From contig CAMKRZ010000001.1 in the NCBI GenBank assembly GCA_946415315.1, positions 1-64,000 on the forward strand: 64,000 nucleotides of DNA. Direction: 5' to 3'. The position numbers and the translations under genes were made by a program. Shown here in pieces: positions 16,427 to 22,876 of the stretch (positions are counted from its first letter, which is position 1; each line of letters opens with the position of its first letter). Under the pieces are notes generated by a model. The model searched no databases. It was not told the origin of the DNA and was given only the letters and a program-made list of their open reading frames with translations. The stretch is from an uncultured Lachnoclostridium sp. GTDB taxonomy: Bacteria; Bacillota; Clostridia; Lachnospirales; Lachnospiraceae.

Positions 16427-17305
16427 ATGGATTGGAAAACAATAAAAAAGATTGATGCACATGTACACATTATTCCGCCGGAAATACTGAAACTATACAA
16501 AGAAAATGAGCCGGAAAGTCCCTGGGCGCATGCGGATGCTGATGAATATCTCCGCATTATGGAACAATACAATGTTGAAAAGGCTATAATTGTTCCTAAT
16601 AACGACGGAAGGATGTACTATCCTAAGGCAGATGATACCAATAAATGGCTTGGTGAGTTGCAGAAGAAATACCCGGATAAGTTTCTGGCATTTGCGGACG
16701 TGAGAAAAGAGGGCAGTTATTTCATGGAGAATTCGCCCTATGACTTGCAGGATGCTGTTGAGGATTACGGATTAAAAGGACTCAAATTGCATCCGTCAAA
16801 TTTGCAGCTCGATGCGGATAGTCTGGAGATGGTGCCCGTACTTCGAAAGGCTGCCGAACTGAATGTTCCTGTAGCTATTCATTCCAATCCCTGCAGGGTA
16901 GGCTTTCATGATAATTGTGCGCCGGATAGAATCAATAAAATGATTCAGGTATTTCCCGACCTGACCATAATTACGGCGCATATGGGCGGAATGAAATGGC
17001 AGGATGCCATCTCCGGCTGCGGGTATGTGGATATTTCTTCTGTGCTTCCGGAATTTGTAAAACTATACGGAATTGAGCAGACCAATCGAATCCTGCGGGG
17101 ATTTGGCGTTGACAGACTGATTTTTGCAACGGATTATCCGGATGTGAGATATGTTGAGCCCGAAGAGGTTTATGAAACATATTGTAATATTCTGAATCAG
17201 ATGGATTTTACAGAAGAAGAGGCAAGCAAAATCGCTCATGGAAACATTTGGCGAATACTCAATCAGTCTTGTGAATGCGATAACGAAATCATAACGGAGA
17301 TTTGA
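16427..17305 (+). CDS. Amidohydrolase-2 family metal-dependent hydrolase
   Basis: A 292-residue TIM-barrel hydrolase of the amidohydrolase-related group. Metal ligands are visible as DAHVH (His12, His14), VAIHSNP, ITAHMGG and ATDYPD; KGLKLHPS adds another conserved barrel strand. Members decarboxylate or hydrolyse ring and amide substrates. The start at 16427 follows GAGAGGT. The stop is 2 bases before the next gene, whose ribosome binding site lies inside this gene, so the two are co-transcribed. Confidence 0.85.
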   Translation: MDWKTIKKIDAHVHIIPPEILKLYKENEPESPWAHADADEYLRIMEQYNVEKAIIVPNNDGRMYYPKADDTNKWLGELQKKYPDKFLAFADVRKEGSYFMENSPYDLQDAVEDYGLKGLKLHPSNLQLDADSLEMVPVLRKAAELNVPVAIHSNPCRVGFHDNCAPDRINKMIQVFPDLTIITAHMGGMKWQDAISGCGYVDISSVLPEFVKLYGIEQTNRILRGFGVDRLIFATDYPDVRYVEPEEVYETYCNILNQMDFTEEEASKIAHGNIWRILNQSCECDNEIITEI

Positions 17306-17307
17306 TC

Positions 17308-18273
17308 ATGAAGGAAAAACCGAAGGTGGTATACCACGGCAGTCAGTATTTGTTTGAGGTTTTGATGCCGCGGCAGGCGAACGGACAATGTGAGGCAGAG
17401 GCTCAAATGGGGATTTATGCGGCGGCAACAATGGAGGAAGTCATTCCTTTCGCACTGCCGTTTCGATTCTACCCGGACTGTCCAGACGGAAAACTTTCCT
17501 TTGATTCTGACGGGATCAAAAGCTACCTGCGCTACGGGTCAATAAATCCAAACGGAAAAGGTTATGTATATGTCCTGCCGTCGGACTCGTTTGAACTCGT
17601 CGACGAGTGGGAATGGCTTTCCAGAACACCGGTAAAACCAATTAAGATGATTGAGATTTCGGTCAAGGATTATTGGCATACGATTTCATTTTCCGAGGAG
17701 GCAGAGAAGATTCAACGGGAGTTGTACAGCGCGGATCCGGAATGCTTTTTCAAGGCGGCGGAGGCTGATTCCCCGAGTGAATATGTGTGCAAGATCGCTT
17801 CCATGGAGGAAGTGATCGAAAAATGGGACACTTTGGTGCAGGAGCATCCCGATGACTCGAACTGGGCGGTATGGAAGAAGGACATCATAGCAGAAATCTC
17901 TGCGGGCGGAGAGATCCCGTATTACGGGATTCTTGACGGGAAGATTATCTGCGAGGCATATGCTGTCCCAAATTATACGCCGGGAGAGGACGACGCCGGA
18001 CTTCGCGAGGAAGGGACTGCGTATCTGTCGGCGTTTCGCACGGTCAAGGAATATCGGGGCAAGGGGTATTTTTCGCGGCTGCTTCAATTTATGCTGGAAG
18101 ATCTCCGACAGAAGGGATTTGCAAGAGCGGTCCTCGGCGTCGAACCATGCGAAGTCCTCAACAAGCAGATGTATCTTCGGTGGGGATTTACCGAGAAGAT
18201 GTACACGGGAACCTGTACGTACCCGGACGGAACTGTCATTGAGGTGGAATACTACGGAAAAAAGCTGGGATGA
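17308..18273 (+). CDS. Two-domain protein: N-terminal HGS domain plus C-terminal GNAT
   Basis: A 321-residue protein. The N-terminal 115 residues (VVYHGSQYLFEVLMPRQA, then YVYVLPSDSFELVDEWEW) resemble small domains with a YHGS motif found in ADP-ribosyltransferase-like toxins and in DUFs; this part is only weakly recognised. The C-terminal part from about residue 155 is a GNAT fold with the acetyl-CoA loop TVKEYRGKGYFSRLL and an NKQMYLRWGFTEKMY signature. The ATG at 17308 is 7 bases after CGGAGA. The two-domain layout suggests that the N-terminal part recognises the substrate for acetylation, but that is inference. Confidence 0.75.
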   Translation: MKEKPKVVYHGSQYLFEVLMPRQANGQCEAEAQMGIYAAATMEEVIPFALPFRFYPDCPDGKLSFDSDGIKSYLRYGSINPNGKGYVYVLPSDSFELVDEWEWLSRTPVKPIKMIEISVKDYWHTISFSEEAEKIQRELYSADPECFFKAAEADSPSEYVCKIASMEEVIEKWDTLVQEHPDDSNWAVWKKDIIAEISAGGEIPYYGILDGKIICEAYAVPNYTPGEDDAGLREEGTAYLSAFRTVKEYRGKGYFSRLLQFMLEDLRQKGFARAVLGVEPCEVLNKQMYLRWGFTEKMYTGTCTYPDGTVIEVEYYGKKLG

Positions 18274-18359
18274 GTTTGGAAAAAGTAGTTGTTGCGTAAA
18301 AGAGATAATGTACTAAGGCACAAAGTCGCAGTTTGTAAACAAGACGAGAAAGGCTCAGA

Positions 18360-19007
18360 ATGTTGAAGCAATTTGAATTATTAGATATCGAGATAGAAGA
18401 CTTAACAAAAGACCAAACTATTTGCGGTGTATTGTTGAGTGGATCTCTTGCGTATGGGAAGGCAACAGAGTATTCCGATATTGATCTGATTGTCCTCAGC
18501 AATAAAGACGAATTCGTAAGCCGTCGAGTCGAAGGCATTCTGATCGAAGAGCATTTTCACACATACGAGAAATTGGTTGACGGGCTGGATAAAAAACCTG
18601 CTGAAGTATATAAATACATCTATTCAAAGATACTCTTTGACGATGGCAGACTGACGAACCTTATCAAGAAAGCCCAATTCCTCTACGACCACTACAAAAC
18701 GCCAATGGAAGAAAAAGGGAAGATAGATTACTGGCTCACAACAGTCAAAGACAAACTGAAAGGTGCCATTTCCAATAATGATAGTCTGAAAACATCGTAT
18801 TTGCTTTCGACAAGTTCATGGGAAGTGCTCAAAGGAGTCTGGGCTGTGAACGACAAGCCTATGCCGTCCTCAGGTATTGCATTTGCATTTTACCATTCGT
18901 TAGCGGTTGTTCCATTTGATAAATGGTTCGAGTCTCTGTTTGATATTGATATTAATTCGAGAGCGGAAAGCATGATAAGAATCATAGATTGGATAATAAA
19001 TCCTTAA
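18360..19007 (+). CDS. Nucleotidyltransferase of the aminoglycoside/MNT type
   Basis: A 215-residue protein with the polymerase-beta-like nucleotidyltransferase signature GVLLSGSLAYGKATEYSDID (GS followed by DxD), then the helical C-terminal half of the fold. Such proteins transfer AMP to aminoglycosides or act as antitoxins that AMPylate partner HEPN toxins. No HEPN gene is adjacent, so resistance or another small-molecule role is more likely. GAGAAAGG precedes the ATG. The TAA stop runs straight into a TTTCGG motif. Confidence 0.82.
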   Translation: MLKQFELLDIEIEDLTKDQTICGVLLSGSLAYGKATEYSDIDLIVLSNKDEFVSRRVEGILIEEHFHTYEKLVDGLDKKPAEVYKYIYSKILFDDGRLTNLIKKAQFLYDHYKTPMEEKGKIDYWLTTVKDKLKGAISNNDSLKTSYLLSTSSWEVLKGVWAVNDKPMPSSGIAFAFYHSLAVVPFDKWFESLFDIDINSRAESMIRIIDWIINP

Positions 19008-19019
19008 TATTTCGGTTAC
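19008..19019 (+). repeat. Intergenic TTTCGG motif, copy 10 (TATTTCGGTTAC)
   Basis: Begins at the base after the TAA stop (TAATATTTCGG), as at 11975. It shares the shortened right half of the copy at 13008. A second TTTCGGAGG 6 bases further on doubles as the next ribosome binding site. Confidence 0.55.
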
Positions 19020-19038
19020 TTTGATTTCGGAGGTACTA

Positions 19039-19461
19039 ATGCAGGACATAAGCAGTATTGAAAGATTCATTGATAAACAAAAAGTGAGCTTTATCGCATC
19101 GGTCGATGAAGATGGATTTCCAAATGTTAAGGCGATGCTGAGGCCAAGGAAACATGCAGGGTTGAAAGAATTCTGGTTCTCCACAAACACATCGTCCATG
19201 CGGGTGAAACAGTTCCGGAACAATCCCAAAGCCTGCATATATTTTTACCATAAAGGATTGATTAAATATGTAGGGGTTATGCTGACCGGTACGATGGAAG
19301 TTCTGACAGATCAGGAATCCAAGGACATGATATGGAAGAGGGGCGACACGTTGTTCTATAAGGGCGGTGTTACGGACCCGGATTACTGTGTCCTTAAGTT
19401 TACGGCTGAGAAGGGCCGGTATTATTGTGATTTAAAAACAGAAAGCTTCACGATAGAATAG
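19039..19461 (+). CDS. Pyridoxamine 5'-phosphate oxidase-like flavin-binding protein
   Basis: A 140-residue split-barrel protein of the PPOX/YhbP-like group: KVSFIASVDEDGFPNVKAML at the start, EFWFSTNTSSMRVKQFRNN in the middle and YVGVMLTGTMEVLTD after it. Members bind FMN or F420 and reduce unknown substrates; some inactivate nitroimidazoles. CGGAGGT sits 7 bases before the ATG at 19039. The last residues (KGRYYCDLKTESFTIE) are normal for the family. Confidence 0.85.
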   Translation: MQDISSIERFIDKQKVSFIASVDEDGFPNVKAMLRPRKHAGLKEFWFSTNTSSMRVKQFRNNPKACIYFYHKGLIKYVGVMLTGTMEVLTDQESKDMIWKRGDTLFYKGGVTDPDYCVLKFTAEKGRYYCDLKTESFTIE

Positions 19462-19481
19462 CGAGTTATATCGCAATTTAA
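19462..19481 (+). repeat. Second post-stop repeat, copy 1 (GAGTTATATCGCAATTT)
   Basis: Directly after the TAG of the PPOX-like gene comes CGAGTTATATCGCAATTTAA. The sequence GCAAGTTATATCGCAATTTT recurs after the next gene (20026-20045), so 16 of about 17 core bases are shared by two consecutive junctions. Confidence 0.55.
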
Positions 19482-19519
19482 CATCCGGCTGGTGTTATGA
19501 AAAATGTTGTGAGTAGGGT

Positions 19520-20023
19520 ATGAATATGCATAAATTAATCATGCTTCGTGGAAATTCCGGGAGCGGAAAAACAACGGTAGCAAAGGGACTTCAGGAACTT
19601 TTCGGACGAGGTACTATGGTTCTTTCACAAGATATGATTCGAAGAGAAGTGCTTAAAGAAAGAGATGGGATAGATCCGCCGGCGCTGCCACTTATAAAAC
19701 AGATTCTTGAGAATGGAAGCGAAAACTGCGAAGTGGTCATATTGGAAGGGATATTTATTGCAGACTGGTATCGAGAATTGTTTGAAGCAGCAATTGAATT
19801 GTATGGTTCGGACATATATGCGTATTATTTTGATATTCCTTTTGAAGAAACCGTAAGGCGTCATCAGACCAGATCGAAAGCAGCTGAATTTGGAGCCGAT
19901 GAGATGCGTGAATGGTGGAAAGAAAAGGATTATTTGGACATGATAAAAGAAAACATTATCACAGAGGACATGAGCAAGGATGAGATCATAAACGAGATAT
20001 ATTTAAGAGTTTGCAATGGGTAA
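19520..20023 (+). CDS. P-loop kinase (zeta-toxin/chloramphenicol phosphotransferase-like)
   Basis: A 167-residue kinase with the Walker A motif GNSGSGKT (residues 11-18), LSQDMIRREVLKERDG as the substrate-side loop, and VVILEGIFIADWYREL as the Walker B-like strand. Members phosphorylate small molecules such as nucleosides, UDP-sugars or antibiotics, using ATP. The protein is shorter than true zeta toxins and has no antitoxin beside it, so a metabolic or resistance kinase is more likely. The start follows GAGTAGGG. Confidence 0.82.
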   Translation: MNMHKLIMLRGNSGSGKTTVAKGLQELFGRGTMVLSQDMIRREVLKERDGIDPPALPLIKQILENGSENCEVVILEGIFIADWYRELFEAAIELYGSDIYAYYFDIPFEETVRRHQTRSKAAEFGADEMREWWKEKDYLDMIKENIITEDMSKDEIINEIYLRVCNG

Positions 20024-20025
20024 TG

Positions 20026-20045
20026 GCAAGTTATATCGCAATTTT
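20026..20045 (+). repeat. Second post-stop repeat, copy 2 (GCAAGTTATATCGCAATTTT)
   Basis: Two bases after the stop of the kinase gene. It nearly equals the sequence at 19462-19481. Confidence 0.55.
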
Positions 20046-20074
20046 CCTGCCTAAGCTTTATGCTCTAACATAAC

Positions 20075-20117
20075 AAACCCTTGTTACACAAAATACGAAT
20101 ATTGTGTAACAAGGTTT
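20075..20117. repeat. Long inverted repeat with one unpaired base
   Basis: AAACCCTTGTTACACAA (20075-20091) pairs with TTGTGTAACAAGGTTT (20102-20117). The stem has 16 pairs, one bulged C and a 10-base loop, AATACGAATA. There is no T run, so it is not a classical terminator. Part of the loop region (CACAAAATACGAA) is echoed as CACATAATACGAAG at 20123-20136. Apart from this and the repeat at 20026 the 176-base gap contains nothing I can identify. Confidence 0.7.
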
Positions 20118-20199
20118 AGTTCACATAATACGAAGATACTTGAGCAAGAAACTTTTGGTTTTATAGACGATAACAAATCGGCAGTTTATAGGAGACTTG

Positions 20200-20499
20200 A
20201 TGTTAGAAAAAATAACGTTTCCGAAACATGAATATGAGTCAGTGCAGAAATGGCTGGATAAACAAGGCTTTTGCTACACCACAAGGGTGTACAAAGAAGT
20301 TGGGAAGTACAAAGCTGGTGAATCTTACTTGGCCCCTTGGGGTGATGTGTTGATAATCGACGATGTTAAGACTTTTTCGAAAATATCAGAGCGGCCTTTT
20401 TATGACGAAATGAGTGAAGCGGAAAAGGAAGAAATCCGTAAATATTCAGAAGAAATGGGATTACCATACGAGTTTATAAGGTTTTCGAGGAAAGATTAG
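20200..20499 (+). CDS. Small protein, possibly PUA/ASCH-like
   Basis: A 99-residue soluble protein. VYKEVGKYKAGESYLAPWGD followed by VLIIDDVKTFSKI resembles the strand pattern of ASCH/PUA-type small RNA-binding domains, but the match is weak and no active-site residue is obvious. ATG at 20200 is preceded by AGGAG at 5-6 bases; a TTG 3 bases earlier is possible. The C-terminus is helical and acidic (DEMSEAEKEEIRKYSEEM). Confidence 0.55.
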   Translation: MLEKITFPKHEYESVQKWLDKQGFCYTTRVYKEVGKYKAGESYLAPWGDVLIIDDVKTFSKISERPFYDEMSEAEKEEIRKYSEEMGLPYEFIRFSRKD

Positions 20500-20562
20500 A
20501 GCAGGGTTACTTGGTTTATAGAATACGATTACTTCCAATTTGTGAGGGGATGGGAGATATTT

Positions 20563-21078
20563 ATGATCACAATTAAAGAATCAACACGTGAGGACGTCAA
20601 AAATATACAGAGTCTTTGGGCTGACGGAGACGTGATGGAATTTATCTGGCCGGGAGGATTACAGGAAACGGAGGAAGGTGTATGGGAATGGTTGAACAGA
20701 TCCATTTCCATCAAACCTTTGGGAAATCACTATTCCATATATGAAGACGGTAGATACTGTGGCGAGACTTCCTATAAAATTGATGAAGCCAATCGCTGTG
20801 CGGCATTGGATATAAAACTGTTTCGTTTTGCCAGAGGGCGAGGGATTGCAACCAGGGCATTATCATATTCCATTGAAGAAGCTTTTAAAAATGGCGCAGA
20901 AACACTTTGGGTGGATCCGCACCCTGCAAACAGTAAAGCAATTGCTTTATATGAGAGACTTGGATTTGTGCGGAAAGAAATGCCTGAGCATGTGATCGAA
21001 ATGGGAGAAGATCCAAACGTATTCGCATATATGGAGCTTCGTAAACAGACAAATCAAAATTTGTTGCAAAGTGGTTGA
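20563..21078 (+). CDS. GNAT-family N-acetyltransferase 5
   Basis: A 171-residue acetyltransferase: TIKESTREDVKNIQSLWADG at the start, LFRFARGRGIATRALSYSI as the acetyl-CoA loop, and NSKAIALYERLGFVRKE as the C-terminal signature, a well preserved GNAT. ATG at 20563 follows GGGAG. The next gene, also a GNAT, starts 29 bases after the stop, so the two are probably transcribed together. Confidence 0.87.
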   Translation: MITIKESTREDVKNIQSLWADGDVMEFIWPGGLQETEEGVWEWLNRSISIKPLGNHYSIYEDGRYCGETSYKIDEANRCAALDIKLFRFARGRGIATRALSYSIEEAFKNGAETLWVDPHPANSKAIALYERLGFVRKEMPEHVIEMGEDPNVFAYMELRKQTNQNLLQSG

Positions 21079-21107
21079 ATTAAATCGGCGTTTGACGAGG
21101 TAGCTGT

Positions 21108-21632
21108 ATGGTGCAACTGATAAAAAGATGTCCGGAATATGTGATGGGATACAAGGAGTATTGTCAGGAATTGTATGATAACCATGTCACCTATTTCAGA
21201 CCCACAAACCCAAAGAATATTGATAATGAATGGTTTTTTCGTACCAAGTCGTGGTATGACAGGAAAGAACAGGGATTGGTAGAAGGCCAACCCGTCAGTT
21301 TTCATTATTGGGCAATCGACAACGGAAAATTCATAGGAGAATTTCAACTCCGAACCGAATTTCCCGAAAAGGTAATGTTGGATATTGGAAGCATTGGTTA
21401 TGCAGTTAGAGTATCGGAACAAGGAAAAGGATATGGCAAAGAGATTCTTCGCCTTGGGTTGGAACTTGCAAAGCAACACGGCATGGAAAAAGTGTTGCTG
21501 ACAATCAACGACGAAAACAAAGCCTCCATTCAAGTATGTGAAAAACTGGGCGGTATCTGGAAAGACACCATAGAAGCATATAATGATGCGGAGGGGCAAC
21601 ATTTGTTAAGACGATATTGGATAACCCTTTAA
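21108..21632 (+). CDS. GNAT-family N-acetyltransferase 6, RimJ/RimL type
   Basis: A 174-residue acetyltransferase. GYAVRVSEQGKGYGKEILRL is the cofactor loop and NKASIQVCEKLGGIWKDTIE the C-terminal signature. The N-terminal YVMGYKEYCQELYDNHVTYF is unlike that of the other GNAT proteins here and probably sets a different substrate. GACGAGGTAG lies before the ATG. The stop is followed at once by the palindrome at 21637-21650. Confidence 0.87.
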   Translation: MVQLIKRCPEYVMGYKEYCQELYDNHVTYFRPTNPKNIDNEWFFRTKSWYDRKEQGLVEGQPVSFHYWAIDNGKFIGEFQLRTEFPEKVMLDIGSIGYAVRVSEQGKGYGKEILRLGLELAKQHGMEKVLLTINDENKASIQVCEKLGGIWKDTIEAYNDAEGQHLLRRYWITL

Positions 21633-21636
21633 TTGT

Positions 21637-21650
21637 CAAATTCGAATTTG
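21637..21650. repeat. 14-bp palindrome CAAATTCGAATTTG, copy 3
   Basis: Identical to the copy at 298-311, with the related right flank TTGAGGTTGATAT. It starts 5 bases after the preceding stop and 23 bases before the next start. Confidence 0.75.
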
Positions 21651-21672
21651 TTGAGGTTGATATAACGAATCA

Positions 21673-22254
21673 ATGATACTGACACTGTTTCTCACTTTTG
21701 CGAAAATCGGACTGTTCACCTTCGGCGGCGGATACGCCATGATCTCGATTATCGAGAATATTTGTGTGGAACAGAAAAAGTGGATCACGCATGATGAGAT
21801 GATGGAAGTCACGGTGATAGCCGAATCTACCCCGGGACCGATCGCGATCAATTGTGCAACGTATGTCGGCTACCGAAAGAAAGGAATGTGGGGTGCCATA
21901 GCGGCCACGCTCGGAGTTGTGTTGCCGTCTTTTATCATCATTTATCTGATCTCGGTTTTTTTGAATGATTTCCTGGAGATCACCTGGATTACAAATGCGT
22001 TTAAGGGAATTCGAATTGCAGTCGGAATACTGATTCTCGTCGCCGGGATCATCGTTGCCATGGGATGCTATATGATTCTGAAGAACTGTATTGTGCCGCT
22101 CAAGCAGCAGACAGCCGATCTGTGGCCTGCGCTTATGACATTGATACTGGCATTGTTGTATTTCGGTTCGCGAAAAGTTTCAAAAAGGAAAATGTCCCCC
22201 ATTCTGTTGATTGTAGTTTCGGCGGCTCTGGGAGTCGCGGTGTATGGGATTTAG
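21673..22254 (+). CDS. Chromate-transporter (CHR) family protein, one half of a usual pair
   Basis: A 193-residue membrane protein with about five hydrophobic segments. It carries the conserved GLFTFGGGYAMI near the N-terminus and AESTPGPIAINCATYVGYR in the following loop, both diagnostic of CHR proteins. In Firmicutes these short proteins normally come as two adjacent genes forming a heteromeric pair, but here only one is present. The N-terminus begins unusually close to the GGGYAMI motif and the ATG at 21673 lacks a good ribosome binding site, so the first 10-15 codons may have been replaced. Anion transport is inferred from the family. Confidence 0.8.
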   Translation: MILTLFLTFAKIGLFTFGGGYAMISIIENICVEQKKWITHDEMMEVTVIAESTPGPIAINCATYVGYRKKGMWGAIAATLGVVLPSFIIIYLISVFLNDFLEITWITNAFKGIRIAVGILILVAGIIVAMGCYMILKNCIVPLKQQTADLWPALMTLILALLYFGSRKVSKRKMSPILLIVVSAALGVAVYGI

Positions 22255-22303
22255 GGGGTAAATGATACAACGGATTGTAACAAGAAGACCATAGACAGGG
22301 ATA

Positions 22304-22318
22304 CTTTTCGGCTTTACG
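22304..22318 (+). repeat. Intergenic TTTCGG motif, copy 11 (CTTTTCGGCTTTACG)
   Basis: Fifty bases after the transporter stop and followed by CGCGTATAGTTG. The ribosome binding site AGGAGGGGG lies 18 bases downstream. Confidence 0.6.
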
Positions 22319-22351
22319 CGCGTATAGTTGCATTTAGGAGGGGGCTTCAAT

Positions 22352-22858
22352 ATGACGATTGATCGAGCAACAAGGGAAGATCTGGAGGCCATCCTTCAAC
22401 TTCAGTATCTGGCATATCAATCGGAGGCAGAACTGTTCGGAACGCAGGATATCCCGCCACTCAAACAAACACTGGATGAGGTCATCAGGGAGTATGAAGA
22501 CGGCATCATTTTGCGAATGACGGATGAACAAAACAGAATCATCGGTTCGATTCGTGCGAAGGAACAAGACGGAACGGTGTACATCGGCAAGCTTATGGTT
22601 CACCCGGAGTATCGACGCAGAGGGCTTGGATCCGCACTGCTTACGGAGATAGAGAAGTGGTATCCGGGCAAGCGATATGAGCTTTTCACCAGCACGCGGA
22701 GCGTTGACAATATCCGTCTGTATCGAAAAATGGGCTACACACCGTTCAGGCAGGAAGCTGTTACAGATGAATTGGTGTTTGTGTATTTAGAAAAACGTAA
22801 GCCGATTCAATGTTGCGAAAACCAAGCAAATACTAAGTACTACTTGTGTAGAAGATAA
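22352..22858 (+). CDS. GNAT-family N-acetyltransferase 7
   Basis: A 168-residue acetyltransferase. It starts TIDRATREDLEAILQLQYLA, has the cofactor loop VHPEYRRRGLGSALLTEIEK, and the signature VDNIRLYRKMGYTPFRQE. The last 20 residues (IQCCENQANTKYYLC) look unrelated to the fold and may be a read-through into foreign sequence. ATG at 22352 follows AGGAGGGGG. Confidence 0.85.
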   Translation: MTIDRATREDLEAILQLQYLAYQSEAELFGTQDIPPLKQTLDEVIREYEDGIILRMTDEQNRIIGSIRAKEQDGTVYIGKLMVHPEYRRRGLGSALLTEIEKWYPGKRYELFTSTRSVDNIRLYRKMGYTPFRQEAVTDELVFVYLEKRKPIQCCENQANTKYYLCRR

Positions 22859-22876
22859 GTTCAGGAGAGGAATGCA

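Noticed and set aside
19520-20023. Zeta toxin of a toxin-antitoxin pair
   Set aside because: The protein is shorter than zeta toxins and no epsilon-like antitoxin gene is adjacent; treated as a small P-loop kinase.
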